From Protopterus annectens (Eukaryota > Chordata > Ceratodontiformes > Protopteridae): DNA of 64,000 nucleotides. The translations under genes and the position numbers were made by a program. Below, piece after piece: positions 45,601 through 58,400 of this stretch. The notes beneath the pieces were generated by a model, which did not search any database, had not been told where the DNA came from, and was given only the letters and a program-made list of their open reading frames with translations. The stretch lies in contig NC_056745.1 of the NCBI RefSeq assembly GCF_019279795.1, positions 1,493,653,475 to 1,493,717,474 of the forward strand. The letters are read 5' to 3'. Position 1 is the stretch's first letter; every line of letters begins with the position of its first letter.

Positions 45601-47517
45601 GATAGTAATGCTATGGGGCGGTAGTTAGAATACTCTAGAGAGTCACCGCCTTTGAAGAGAGGGATGATGTAGGAGATTTTCCAGACAGAAGGGATAGTGC
45701 ATTCTTTTACAGTCCTATTAATTAGTAGAGAGATGAGGCGCTATTGCTTTGGCACCTAGTTGGAGGTATTCTGCAGGTAATTTATCTGCTGAAGGGGTTG
45801 TTGGCTTAAGTTTTTGAAGTAAGGACAAAATGTAGGAGGTAGGTATGGGTTGGAGGTGAAATGGAGGAGGGGTGGAGCTAGGCTTAGTGAGTTTGGAGAT
45901 GTCAGGGCTTTGTTGATCAGCTAGCTTTAGAATGGCTGAAGTAAAGAAGGTGTTAAAGGCATTAGCTATTTCTGAGGGGGAATTGGTGTTGGAGCCTTGT
46001 GGAGTAGGTGTGGCTGGTTTGCCAGGGGATAGAAGAGTATTAATAGCAGACCAAAATTTATTTGGTTGGTGGAGGGAAGATTGTTGTAATTGAGTGTAGA
46101 AATTTTTTTTATCATGTAGGATAGCTTGTTTCGTCATATTTCTTTGTTTAAACGAGAGATGGTCAGTTATATTTTTAGTGGTTCGCCATGTGTTCCAGGC
46201 TTTGTTTCTTTTAAGAATTAGTTGCCTAGTTTTGTTAGAGAGCCATGGTGCTGTTTTAGATTTTATACGTATGGAACGCAGTGGGGCATGGTGTTCAAGG
46301 ATGGTGAGAAAGGTATTATTGAAGTGGTTAACTGCTTCATCTATTGGGAGTGTTTTAAGAGGTGACCAGTTGACTTGCATAAGTTCATTTTGAAACAGAT
46401 TGGGGTCAAAATGCTTTTTGCAGTGGGATGATCGAACTTGGGTTGGGATGGATAGATTAGTTTTATGCCTGATGATATAAGTTAGGGAGTGATCACTAAG
46501 GTCATCTGGGAGGGTGCCTGTTGTATATTTTTGCTGGGGACTGTTTGTTAAGATCCAATCAAGTACTACTTCTTTGTTACTATGCTTGTTTGCTCTTGTA
46601 GGGGTGTTTATGTGTTGAGTAAAGCCATGCAGGTTAATAAGAGTAGATGGATTAGTATGTTCACATGAGTTCCAGTCAATATTCAAGTCTCCTAAAAGTA
46701 TTGTTTCTTGGAGGAGATTTAGAGAAAGCCAGTTTAGCAGGTCTTCTAATATAGTGGGATTTTTTCCCGGAGGTATATAGGTACAGATAATATTTATATT
46801 TTTGTGAGGATTGATTTGGAGTTTTGAGATAATTAATTCAGCATTTGTGCCAGCTAATAGGGTATGATTTATTATGCTTAGGTGCAGGCCTGTTTTGTAG
46901 AGTATAGCTACTCCACCTCCTTTTTTGTTTAAGCGGTCCTGTCTGAGGATATTGTAGCCAGGGGGGAGAATTTTGTTGTCTTTTATTGTAGGTTTGAGCC
47001 ATGTTTCAGTTAGACAGAGAATGTCGAACTGTGGGATTTCAAGTAAAGCATGTATTTGTGGTATTTTATTGCAGATGCTACGTATATTAAGTTGGGCAAT
47101 TGAGAGTGATTTGGGAGGTTTGGTAGTTAGGGTTGGCTTTGGATTAGCTAGATGGCAGTTGTTTAGTACTGGAGATAGGTCAGGGCCTGGGTTGGGGTGT
47201 ATATCTCCATGTATTAGTGAGCTAATTAGTAAAAGGTTATAGAATTGTGATGGTTTGTACTGGTAAATATCACGTTTTTTGGGGTTATGAATACAATATT
47301 TGGTGTGAGTAAGACGGTGGTATTTAGGTAGAAGATAAGAGGTTTTATAGATGATATTAAGATTGTTAATGAGTGTAGGTGGGGGAGTAGTTAGGGTATA
47401 TTTGCGTGGGATAGTAAGAGTTGTGGGTAAGCTTTGTTCATAGGAGGTTGAGAGATAGGTAGTGGTGAGGGTAGTTAAGAGTGTTAGTAGTAGGGTGGGG
47501 TGATGTAGGATAGGCAT
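45601..47517 (-). pseudogene. L2 endonuclease and RT start, with 2A-like N-terminus
   Basis: The frame starts MPILHHPTLLLTLLTTLTTT, a hydrophobic leader. At residues about 95-111 it reads LLLISSLIHGDIHPNPGP, a 2A-like sequence (47,182-47,208). In CR1/L2-clade LINEs such motifs cause the ribosome to skip a peptide bond at NPG/P and can act as a signal sequence. The APE endonuclease follows: LSIAQLNIRSICNKI, LCLTETWL with the catalytic Glu, ILLGDLNIDWNS with the Asp/Asn pair, DDLSDHSLTYI with the SDH block. The RT begins with KPTTPSADKLPAEYL. The first frameshift falls near 45,735, just after that point. Confidence 0.9.
47182..47208 (-). other. 2A-like translational recoding motif
   Basis: The minus strand encodes GDIHPNPGP after a hydrophobic stretch. 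The canonical core is D-x-E-x-N-P-G-P; here the E position is His, while N-P-G-P is intact. Such variants occur in LINEs and may be partly active. Confidence 0.68.
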
Positions 47518-48823
47518 AGTTAGGTTGGATATATGTGAGTGACTTGACAGGATGTGGTCTAAGGAGTAGGAGGGAGGGGACTAGTTATGGAGGGGGTGGG
47601 GACAGGAAGCTGTTGTGATTGGTAAAATGAGGGGGGGAGTGGTTATGTAGAGATAAATGTAGAGGTGCTAGGGGCGGGTGAGATTTGGGGGCAGGGAGGG
47701 GAGCGGAGTGAGCCCGAAGGGCGAACGGAGCGGGAAGACACAAAAAGAGTAGTAGTGCACAGAAAACAATCAGTAAAGGTGGAGAACCAGAAGGTAAGCT
47801 TGTTACAGGTATGGAAGAGGCAATACAGTGGAAGTATGGCGAGTGGTAAGTGGTCAGACTGTTTAGCAGCAAAGTAAAAGTAAGAAGAGAGGTCTGTAAG
47901 AGGCCAGGGAGAAAAAATAGAAGAGCAGATTGTGAGCTCGGAGATTCAGGTACAAGAGGAAGGGTACAGGAGAGTTAAAGAACAGCTAAAAAGGGAGTCA
48001 AGCCAAAGTTAGAGGATGCCACCTAGTGACCAATAGATTAAATCAGAGTTATCCAGGTAGGAAGGGGTGAAATGAGGACAGTAGTAGTGAACAGAATCAG
48101 TATTAAGGCTGGAGGATTTAGAACTAACAAGGGTGGCTATGGGAGCTTATAAATAAGGGTTTAGAAGGGCCTCCAAATAAAATTAGGGTATTGGCTGCTG
48201 CTAGTCCTAGGCAGGTAGCTAGACCAGAATTCTAGGGTCAGAAGGTTTGGATTATTCATATACAGGTAACATACTTTTATAGTCCTTGTATAGTTGTTAC
48301 TCCTGATGTATACAGTATTGGGGCTTGGTGGACACAATTTCAGGCTTTCCAGCAGGGAAGAGACACTTGTGAAGGAGGATGCAGGTTCCAGAAAGGCAAG
48401 TAATTGAAATCTTTGGGAGAGAGAGGAAGATAGTGAGGTAAAACAGAGACAATTATTGGAGAGCAATTATTAAAACATAGCAACGTAGTGTCTAACAGGT
48501 GAACATTACTCACATTTGGATTTATACTTATAGTCTAGCTAGCATATCTGTTACTAAATAGGCAATGTATGTTAAAAGCTAGAATATCTGGCACTAAATA
48601 GGCAAAGTATATTAAAATCACACAAAGTATTAGGTTATTTGCAGTCAAAATAACAAAATATTAGGTTAAATGCAGTAAAAATAATATTCTAAGGTAAGAA
48701 ATGCAATGCAGATATAACTCTAGTCATAGAAATGAGGACTCAATTAAAAAAAAATAGTTTGGTGGGTGAATATATGGAGAGAGGTTGATTAAGTAGATAC
48801 ATTACAAGGCCAGAGGTATTAAC
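47518..48823 (-). promoter_or_regulatory. L2 5' region, no ORF1 found
   Basis: About 1.3 kb upstream of the protein start and inside the same flanking duplication. No long frame with known motifs is present, so either this element has no separate ORF1 or it is degraded. A GC-rich segment with GCGAACGGAGCGGG-like sequence lies near 47,700-47,735. A promoter role is inference from position. Confidence 0.5.
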
Positions 48824-48828
48824 ATGTT
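48824..48828. repeat. L2 target-site duplication, right copy
   Basis: ATGTT matches 43,887-43,891. The satellite unit continues directly with ATTTGGGGGTGTACACTGCT. Confidence 0.8.
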
Positions 48829-51800
48829 ATTTGGGGGTGTACACTGCTACTGTGTAGCAGTATGTTGTGATTTGGGGAAGCACACTGCTGTTGTGTAGCA
48901 GTATGTTGTGATTTAAGGATGCATGCTGCTGTTGTGTAGCAGTATGCTGTGATATGGGGATGCACACTAATGTGTAGCAGTATGTTGTGATTTGGGGATG
49001 CATGCTGCTAGTATAGCAGTATGTTGTGATTTGGGGATGCACAATGCTGTTGTGTAGCAGTATGTTGTGGTTTGGGGCTGCACGCTACTGTTGTGTAGCA
49101 GTATGTTGTGATTTGGGGATGCACACTGCTGTTGTGTAGCAGTATGCTGTGATTTGGAGATACATGCTGCAGTTGTGTAGCAGTATGCTATTTGGGGATG
49201 TATGCTGCTAGTATAGCAGTATGTTGTGATTTGTGGATGCACACTAATGTTGTGTAGTAGTATGTTGTGATTTGGAGATGCACATTGCTGTTGTGTAATA
49301 GTATGTTTTGATTTGAGGATGCACACTGCTGTTGTGTTGCAGTATGTTTTGATTTGAGGATATACACTGCTGCTGTGTAGCAGTATGTTGTGATTTGGGG
49401 ATGCACAGTAATGTTGCATAGCAGTATGTTGTAATTCAGAGATGCATGCTGCAGTTGTGTAGCAGTATGTTGTGATTTGGGGAATGTGCATTGCTGTTGC
49501 ATAACAGTATATTGTGATTTTGGCGATTCATGTAGCGGTTGTGTAGCAGTATGTTATTTGGGGATGCATGCTGCTGTTGTGTAGCAGGATGTTATTTGGG
49601 GATGTATGCTGCTGTTGTGTAGCAGTATGTTGTGATTTGGGGATGTATGCTGCTGTTGTGTAGCAGTATGTTGTGATTTGGGGATGCATGCTGGTTTTGT
49701 GTAGTAGTATGTAGTCATCTGGGGATGCACGCTGCTGTTTTGTAGCAGTATGTTGTGATTTGGGGATGCACACTGCTGTTGTGTAGCAGTATGTTGTAAT
49801 TTGGGGATGCATGCGGCTGTTGCATAGCAGTATATTGTGATTTGGGGATGCATACGGTGGTTGTGTAGCAGTATGTTATTTTGGGATGCATGCTGCTGCT
49901 CTGTAGCAGTATGTTGTGATTTGGTTTTGCATGATGCTAGTGTTGCAGCATGTTGTGATTTGGGGATGCACACTGCTGTTGTGTAGCAGTAAGTTGTGAT
50001 TTGGGGATTCACATTGCTGTTGTGTAGCAGTATGTTGTGATTTGGGTTTGCACATTGCTGTTGTGTAGCAGTATGTTGTGATTTGGGGATACACACTAAT
50101 GTGTAGTGGTATGTTATTTGGGGGTGTACACTGCTATTGTGTAGCAGTATGTTGTGATTTGGGGATGCACACTGCTGTTGTGTAGCAGTATGTTGTGATT
50201 TAGGGATGCATGCTGCTGTTGTGTAGCAGTATGCTGTGATATGGGGATGCACACTAATGTGTAGCAGTATGTTGTGATTTGGGGATGCATGCTGCTAGTA
50301 TAGCAGTATGCTGTGATTTGGGGATGCACACTGCTGCTGTCTAGCAGTATGTTGTGATTTGGGGGGCACACTAATGTTGTGTAGCAGTATATTTGGTTTG
50401 GGGCTGCTGTTGTGTAGCAGTATGTTGTGATCTGGGGATGCATGCTGCTGTTGTGTAGCAGTATGTTGTGATTTGGGGAAACATGCTGCTTGTGTAGCAG
50501 TATGTTGTGATTTGGGGTTGCACACTGCTGTTGTGTAGCAGTATGTTGTGATTTGGGGATGTACACCAATGTTTTGTAGCAATATGTTATTTGGGGGTGT
50601 ACACTGCTGTTGTGTAGCAGTATGCTCTGATTTGGGGATGCATGCTGCTAGTATAGCAGTATGTTGTGGTTTGTTGATGCACACTAATGTTGTGTAGTAG
50701 TATGTTGTGATTTGGAGATGCACATTGCTGTTGTGTAATAGTATGTTTTGATTTGAGGATGCACACTGCTGTTGTGTAGCAGTATGTTTTGATTTGAGGA
50801 TATACACTGCTGCTATGTAGTAGTATGTTGTGATCTGGGGGTGTACATTAATGTTGCATAGCAGTATGTTGTACTTCAGAGATGCATGCTGCTGTTGTGT
50901 GGCAGTATGTTATGATTTGGAGATGCATGCTGCTGTTGTGTAGCAGTATGTTGTGATTTGGGGATGCACACTGCTGTTGTGTAGCAGTATATTGTGATTT
51001 TGGGGATTCATGTGGCGGTTGTGTAGCAGTATGTTATTTGGGGAAGCATGCTGCTGTTTTGTAACAGCATGTTATTTGGGGAATGAATGCTGCTGTTATG
51101 TAGCAGTACATTGTGATTTTGGGGATGCATGCACCGGTTGTATAGCAGTATGTCATTTGGGGATACACACTGCTGTATTGTAGCAGTATGTTGTGATTTG
51201 GGGATGCACATGGCTGTTGTGTAGCAGTATGTTGTGATTTGGGGATGCACATTACTGTTGTGTAGCAGTATGATGTGATTTGGGGATGCACACTAATGTG
51301 TAGTGGTATGTTATTTGGGGGTGTACACTGCTATTGTGTAGCAGTATGTTGTGATTTAGGGATGCATGCTGCTGTTGTTTAGCAGTATGCTGTGATATGG
51401 GGATGCACACTAATGTGTAGCAGTATGTTGTGATTTGGGGATGCATGCTGCTAGTATAGCAGTATGTTGTGATTTGGGGATGCACACTGCTGTTGTCTAG
51501 CAGTATGTTGGGATTTGGGGGGTGCACACTAATGTTGTGTAGCAGTATGTTTGGTTTGGGGCTGCTGTTGTGTAGCAATATGTTGTGATGTGGGGATGCA
51601 TGCTGCTGTTGTGTAGCAGTATGTTGTGATTTGGAGATGCATGCTGCTTGTGTAGCAGTATGTTGTGATTTGGGGTTGCACACTGCTGTTGTGTAGCAGT
51701 ATGTTGTGATTTGAGGATGCACACTAATGTTTTGTAACAATATGTTATTTGGGGGTGTACACTGCTGTTGTGTAGCAGTATGCTGTGATTTGGGGATGCA

Positions 51801-54800
51801 TGCTGCTAGTATAGCAGTATGTTGTGGTTTGGAGATGCACACTAATGTTGTGTAGTAGTATGTTGTGATTTGGAGATGCACATTTCTGTTGTGTGGTAGT
51901 ATGTTTTGATTTGAAGATGCACACTGCTGTTGTGTGGTAGTGTGTTTTGATTTGGGGATATACACTGCTGCTATGTAGTAGTATGTTGTGATATGGGGAT
52001 GTACAGTAATGTTGCGTAGCAGTATGTTGTAATTCAGAGATGCATGCTGCTGTTGTGTAGCAGTATGTTGTGATTTGGGGATGCACACTGCTGGTGCGTA
52101 GCGGTATATTGTGATTTTGGGGATTCATGCTGTGGTTGTGTAGCAGTATGTTATTTGGGGATGCATGCTGCTGTTTTGTAATAGGATGTTATTTGGGGGA
52201 TGAATGTTGCTGTTATGTAGCAGTATATTGTGATTTTGGGGATGCATGCGGCGGTTGTATAGCAGTATGTCATTTGGGGATGCACACTGCTGTATTGTAG
52301 CAGTATGTTGTGATTTGGGGATGCACGCTGCTGTTGTAAAGCAGTATATTGTGGTTTGGGGATGCATGCGGTGGTTATTTAGCAGTATTTTATTTGGGGA
52401 TGCATGCTGCTGTTGTGTAGCAGTATTTTGTGATTTCAGGATGCGCAATACTGTTGTGTTAGCAATATGTTATTAGGGGACTTACGATGCTGTTATGTAG
52501 CAGAATGTTGTGATTGGGGATGCATGCTGCTGTTGTGTAGCAGTATGTTATTTGGGGATGCACCTGCTGTTGTGTAGCAGTATGCTGTGATATGGGGAAG
52601 CAAACTGCTGTTGTGTAGTAGTATGTTGTTATTTGGGGATACATGCTGCTGTGGTGTAGCAGTATGTTGTGATTTTGGGATGCATGCTGCTGTGGTGTAG
52701 CAGTATGCTGTGATTTGGGGATGCATGCTGCTGTTATATAGCAGTATGTTGTTATTTGGGGATGCACAATGCTGTTGTGTAGCACTATGTTTTGATTTGG
52801 GGATGCAAGCTGCTGTTGTCTAGCAGTATGTTGTGATTTGGCAATGCACGCTGCTGCTGATGTGTAGTAGTATGTTGTGATTTGGGGATGCATGCTGCTA
52901 GTGTAGCAGTATGTTGTGATTTGGGCATGCATCATGCTTTTGTGTAGCAGTATGTTGTGATTCAGGGATGCACGCTGCTGTTATATAGCAGTATGTTGTG
53001 ATTTTGGGATGCATGATGCTGTTGTATAGCAGTGTGTTGTGATCTGGGGCTGCACGTTGCAGTTGTGTAGCAGTATGCTATTTGGGGATGCATGCTGCTA
53101 GTATAGCAGTATGTTGTGATTTGTGGATGCACACTAATGTTTTGTAGTAGTATGTTGTGATTTGGAGATGCACACTGCTGTTGTGTAGCAGTATGTTTTG
53201 ATTTGAGGATATACACTGCTGCTGTGTAGTAGTATGTTGTGATCTGGGGATGCACAGTAATGTTGCGTAGCAGTATGTTGTGATTCAGAGATGCATGCTG
53301 CTGTTGTGCAGCAGTATGTTGTGATTTGGTGATGCATGCTGCTGTTGTGTAGCAGTATGTTGTGATTTTGGGATGCACACTGCTGTTGCGTAGCAGTATA
53401 TTGTGATTTTGGGGATTCATGCAGCGGTTGTGTAGCAGTATGTTATTTGGGGATGCATGCTGTTGTTGTGTAGCAGGATGTTATTTGGGGGATGTATGCT
53501 GCTGTTATGTTGCAGTATATTGTGATTTGGGGATGCATTCTGCAGTTGTGTAGCAGTATTTTATGATTTGGGGATGCATCCTGCTTTTGTTTAGTAGTGT
53601 GTTGTCATTTGGGGATGCACACTGCTGTTTTGTAGCAGTATGTTGTGATTTGGGGATTTACACTGCTGTTGTGTAGCAGTATGTTGTAATTTGGGGATGC
53701 ACACTGCTGTTGTATAGCAGTATATTGTGGTTTGGGGATGCAGGCGGTTGTGTAGCATTATTTTATTTGGGGATGCATGCTGCTGTTCTGTAGCAGTATT
53801 TTGTGATTTCAGGATGCACAATACTGTTGTGTTAGCAATATTTTATTCTGGGACTTACGCTGCTGTTATGTAGCAGAATGTTGTGATTGGGGATGCATGC
53901 TGCTGTTGTGTAGCAGTATGTTGTGATTTGGGGATGCATACTGCTGTTATATAGCAGTATGTTGTTATTTGGGGATGCACACTAATGTTGTGTAGCAGTA
54001 TGTTGTGATTTGGGGATGCATGCTGCTTGTGTAGCAGTATGTTGTGATTTGGGGATGCAAGCTGCGGTTGTCTAGCCAGTATGTTGTGATTTGGGGATGC
54101 ACACTGCTGTTGTGTAGTAGTATGTTGTGATTTGGGGATGCATGCTGCTTGTGTAGCAGTATGTTGTGATTTGGGGATGCATCGTGCTGCTGTGTAGCAG
54201 TATGTTGTGATTTGGGGATGCATGCTGCTGTTGTATAGCTTTATGTTGTGATTTGGGGATGCACGATGCTGTTGTGTAGCAGTATGTTGTGATTTGAGGA
54301 TGCATGCTGCTGTTGTGTAGCAGTATGTTATTATTTGGGGATGCATGCTGCTGTTGCGTAGCAGTAGGTTGTGATTTGGGAATGCATGCACCTGTTGTGT
54401 AGCAGTAATTTTTGATTTCAGGCTGCACACTAATGTTGTGTAGCAGTATGTTGTGATTTGGGGATGCATGCTGCTGTTGTGTAGCAATATGTTATTTGGG
54501 TGTGTATGCTGCTATTGTGTAGCAGTATGTTGTGATTAGGGGATGCATGCTGCTAGTATAGCAGTATGTTGTGATTTTTTGGATGCACACTAATTTTGTG
54601 TAGCAGTATGTTATTATTTGGGGATGCATACTGCTGTTGTGTAGCAGAATGTTGTGATTTGCTGCTGTTATATAGCAGTATGTTGTGATTTGGGGATGGA
54701 CAATGCTGTTGTGTAGCAGTATGTTGTGATCTGGGGTTGCATGCTGCTGTTATGTAGCAGTATGTTGTGATTTGGTGATGCACACTGCTGTTGTGTAGCA

Positions 54801-55440
54801 GTATGTTGTAATTTGAGGATGCATGCTGCTGTTGTGTAGCAGTATGTTATTATTTGGGGATGCATAATGTTGTTCTGTAGCAGTATGTTGTGATTTGGGG
54901 ATGCATGCTGCTGTTATGTAGCAGTAGGTTGTGATTTGAGGATGCATGCTCCTGTTGTGTAGCAGTATGTTTTGATTTCGGGCTGCACACTAATGTTGTG
55001 CAGCAGTATGTTGTGATTTGGGGATGCATGCTGCTGTTGTGTAGCAGTATGTTATTTGGGTGTGTATGCTGCTGTTGTGTAGCAGTATGTTGTGATTTGG
55101 GGATGCTTGCTGCTAGTATAGCAGTATGTTGTGATTTGGGGATGCACACTAATTTTGTGTAGCAGTATGTTGTGATTTGGGGATGCATGCTGGTGATGTG
55201 TAGTAGTATGTTGTGATTTTTGGATGCATGCTGCTGTTGTGTAGGAGTATATGTGCAGGTGTACATTGCTGTTGTGTTGCACTATGTTGTGATTTGGGGA
55301 TGCACAGTAATGTACTGTAGCGGTATGTTGTGATATGGGGATGCATACTGCTGTTGTATAGTAGTATGTTGTGATTTGGGGCTGCACACTGCTGTTGTGT
55401 AGCAGTATGTTATTATTTGAGGATGCATGCTGCTGCTGTG

Positions 55441-58400
55441 TAACAGTATATTGTGATTTGGGGATGCATGCAGCAGTTGTGTAGCTATATGGTTTTATTT
55501 GGGGATGCATACTGCTGTTCTGTAGCAGTATGTTGTGATTTTGAAATGCACAATGCTGTTGTGTAGCAGTATGTTTTTTGAGGACGCACATTGCTGTTGT
55601 GTAGCAGTATGTTATCTGAGGATGCACTCTGCTGTTGTGTAGCAGTATGTTGTGATATGGGGATACACCATGCTGTTTTGTAGCAGTATGTTATTTGGGG
55701 ATGTACGTTGCTGTTGTGCAACAGTATTTTGTTATTTGGGGATGCATGCTACTAGTATAGCAGTATGTTGTGATTTGGGGATGCACAATAATGTTGTATA
55801 GTAGTATGTTGTGATTTGGAGATGCACGCTGCTGTTCTGTACTACTATGTTTGTGTTTGGGGATTTATGCTGCTGTTGTGTAGCAGTACGTTGTGATTTG
55901 GGGATGCACACTTCTGTTGTGTATCAGTATGTTGTGATTTGGGGATGTATGCTGATGTATTGTAGTAGCATATTCAGATTTGGGGATTCATGCTGCTAGT
56001 GTAGCAGTATGTTGTGATTTGTGGATGCACACTGCTGTTGTGTAGCAGTATGTTGTGATTTGCGGATGCACAATGCTGTTGTGTAGCAGTATGTTATTTG
56101 TGGATGTACGCTGCTGTTGTGCAGCAGTATGTTGTGATTTGGGGATGCATGCTGCTAGTGTAGCAGTATGTTGTGATTTGGGGATGCACACTGATGTGTA
56201 GCAATATGTTGTGATTTGGGGATGCATGCTGCTGTTTAGTAGCAGTATGTTATTTGGGGGTGTAGGCTGCTGTTGTGCAGCAGTATCTTGTGATTTGAGG
56301 ATGCATGCTGCTAGTGTAGCAGTGTGTTGTGATTCTGAGATGCACACTGCTGTTGTGTAGCAGTATATTGTGATTTGGGGATGCACGCTGTTATTGTGTA
56401 GCATAATATTATGATTTGGGGATGCATGCTGCTGTTATGTAGCAGTCTCAGTGATTTGGGGATGCATGCTGCTGTTGGGTAGCAGTATGTTGTGATTTGG
56501 GGATGCACACTGCTGTTGTGTAGCAGTATGTTGTGATTTGGGGATGCACGCTGCTGTTATGTTGCAGTGTCTGTGATTTGAGGATGCATGCTGCTTATGT
56601 AGCTGTGTGTTGTGATTTGGAGTTGCATGCTGCTGTTGTGTAGCAGTATGTGTGATTTGGGGATGTACTTTGCTGTTGTGTAGCAGTATGTTGTGATTTG
56701 GCAATGCATGGTGCAGTTCTGTAGAAGTATGTTATTTAAGGATGCATACTGCTGTTGTGTAGCATTTTGTTGTGATTTGATGATGCACGCTGCTCTGTGT
56801 AGCAGTATGTTATCTGGACATGTATACTGCTGTTGTGTAGCAGTATGTTGTTTTTTAGGGATGCACGCTAATGTGTAGCAGTATGTTGGTATTTTGGGGA
56901 CGCATGCTCTTTGTGTAGCAGTATATTGTAATTTTGGGGATATATGCTGCTATTGTGTAGCAGTATGTTATTTGGGGATGTATACTGCTTTTGTGTAGCA
57001 GTATGTTGTTTTTTGGGGAAGCGCACTAATGTTGTGTAGCAGTATGTTGGTATTTGGGGATATATGCTACTATTGTGTAGCAGTATGTTGTGATTTGGGG
57101 ATGCAAGCTGCTGTTGTGTAGCAGTTTGTTGTAGTTTTGGAGATGCATGCTGCTGTTGTGTAGCAGTATGTTTTGATTTGGGCATGCACAACGCTGTTGT
57201 GTAGCAGTATGTTCTGATTTGGGGATGTACGCTTCTGTTGTCTAGCAGTATGTTGTGATTTGAGGATGCATGCAGCTGTTGTTTAGTAGTATGTTGTGAT
57301 TTGGGGATGCACGCTGCTGTTGTGTAGCAGTATGTTGTGATTTGTGGATGCACACTGCTGTTGTGTAGCAGTATGTTATTATTTGAGGATGCATACTGCT
57401 GCTGTATAACAGTATATTGTGATTTGGGGATGCATGTGGCAGTTGTGTAGCTATATGGTTTTATTTGGGGATGCATACTGCTGTTCTGTAGCAGGTTGTT
57501 GTGATTTTGGAATGCACAATACTGTTGTGTAGCAGTATGTTTTTTGAGGACGCACATTGCTGTTGTGTAGCAGTATGTTATCTGAGGATGCATTCTGCTG
57601 TTGTGTAGCAGTATGTTGTGATATGGGGATATACCATGCTGTTGTGTAGCAGCATGTTATTTGGGGATGTACGTTGCTGTTGTGCAACAGTATTTTGTTA
57701 TTTTGGGATGCATGCTACTAGTATAGCAGTATGCTGTAATTTGGGGATGCACACTAATGTTGTATAGTAGTATGTTGTGATTTGGAGATGCACGCTGCTG
57801 TTCTGTAGTACTATGTTTGTGTTTGGGGATTTACGCTGCTGTTGTGTAGCAGTATGTTATGATTTGGGGATGCACACTTCTGTTGTGTATCAGTATGTTG
57901 TGATTTGGGGATGTATGCTGATGTATTGTAGCAGCATATTCAGATTTGGGGATTCATGCTGCTAGTGTAGCAGTATGTTGTGATATGGGGATGCATGCTG
58001 CTGTTGTGTAGCAGTATCTGTGATTTGGGGATGCATGCTGCTGTTGTGTAGCAGTATGTTGTGATTTGGGGATGCACGCTACTGTTGTGTAGCAGTATGT
58101 TGTGATTTGGGGAGTCATACTGCTTGTGTAGCAGTATGTTGTGATTTGTGGATGCACACTGCTGTTGTGTAGCAGTATGTTGTGATTTGCGAATCCACGA
58201 TGCTTTGTCTAGCAGTATGTTATTTGGGGATGTACGCTTCTGTTGTGCAGCAGTATGTTGTGATTTGGGGATGCATGCTGCTAGTGTAGCAGTATGTTGT
58301 GATTTGGTGATGCACACTGATGTGTAGCAATATGTTGTGATTTGGGGATGCATGCTGCTGTTTAGTAGCAGTATGTTATTTGGGGGTGTATGCTGCTGTT

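Larger units (their letters stand above)
43892..48823 (-). mobile_element. L2-type LINE inserted in the satellite
   Basis: A 4.93-kb insertion with a long 5' region (47,518-48,823), an endonuclease-RT protein (47,517 down to 44,293), a 3' untranslated part and a 3' tail of TTTATT/AATAAA repeats at 43,892-43,910 on the forward strand. The tail and 3' end match the L2 fragment at 14,040-14,135. Endonuclease and RT sequence place it in the L2 clade. It is nearly full length and has only about two frameshifts, so it is young compared with the other LINEs here. Confidence 0.92.

Noticed and set aside
48161-48466. 101-residue minus-strand frame in the L2 5' region as ORF1
   Set aside because: No zinc-finger, coiled-coil or esterase motif; Ser/Leu-rich and probably a chance frame.
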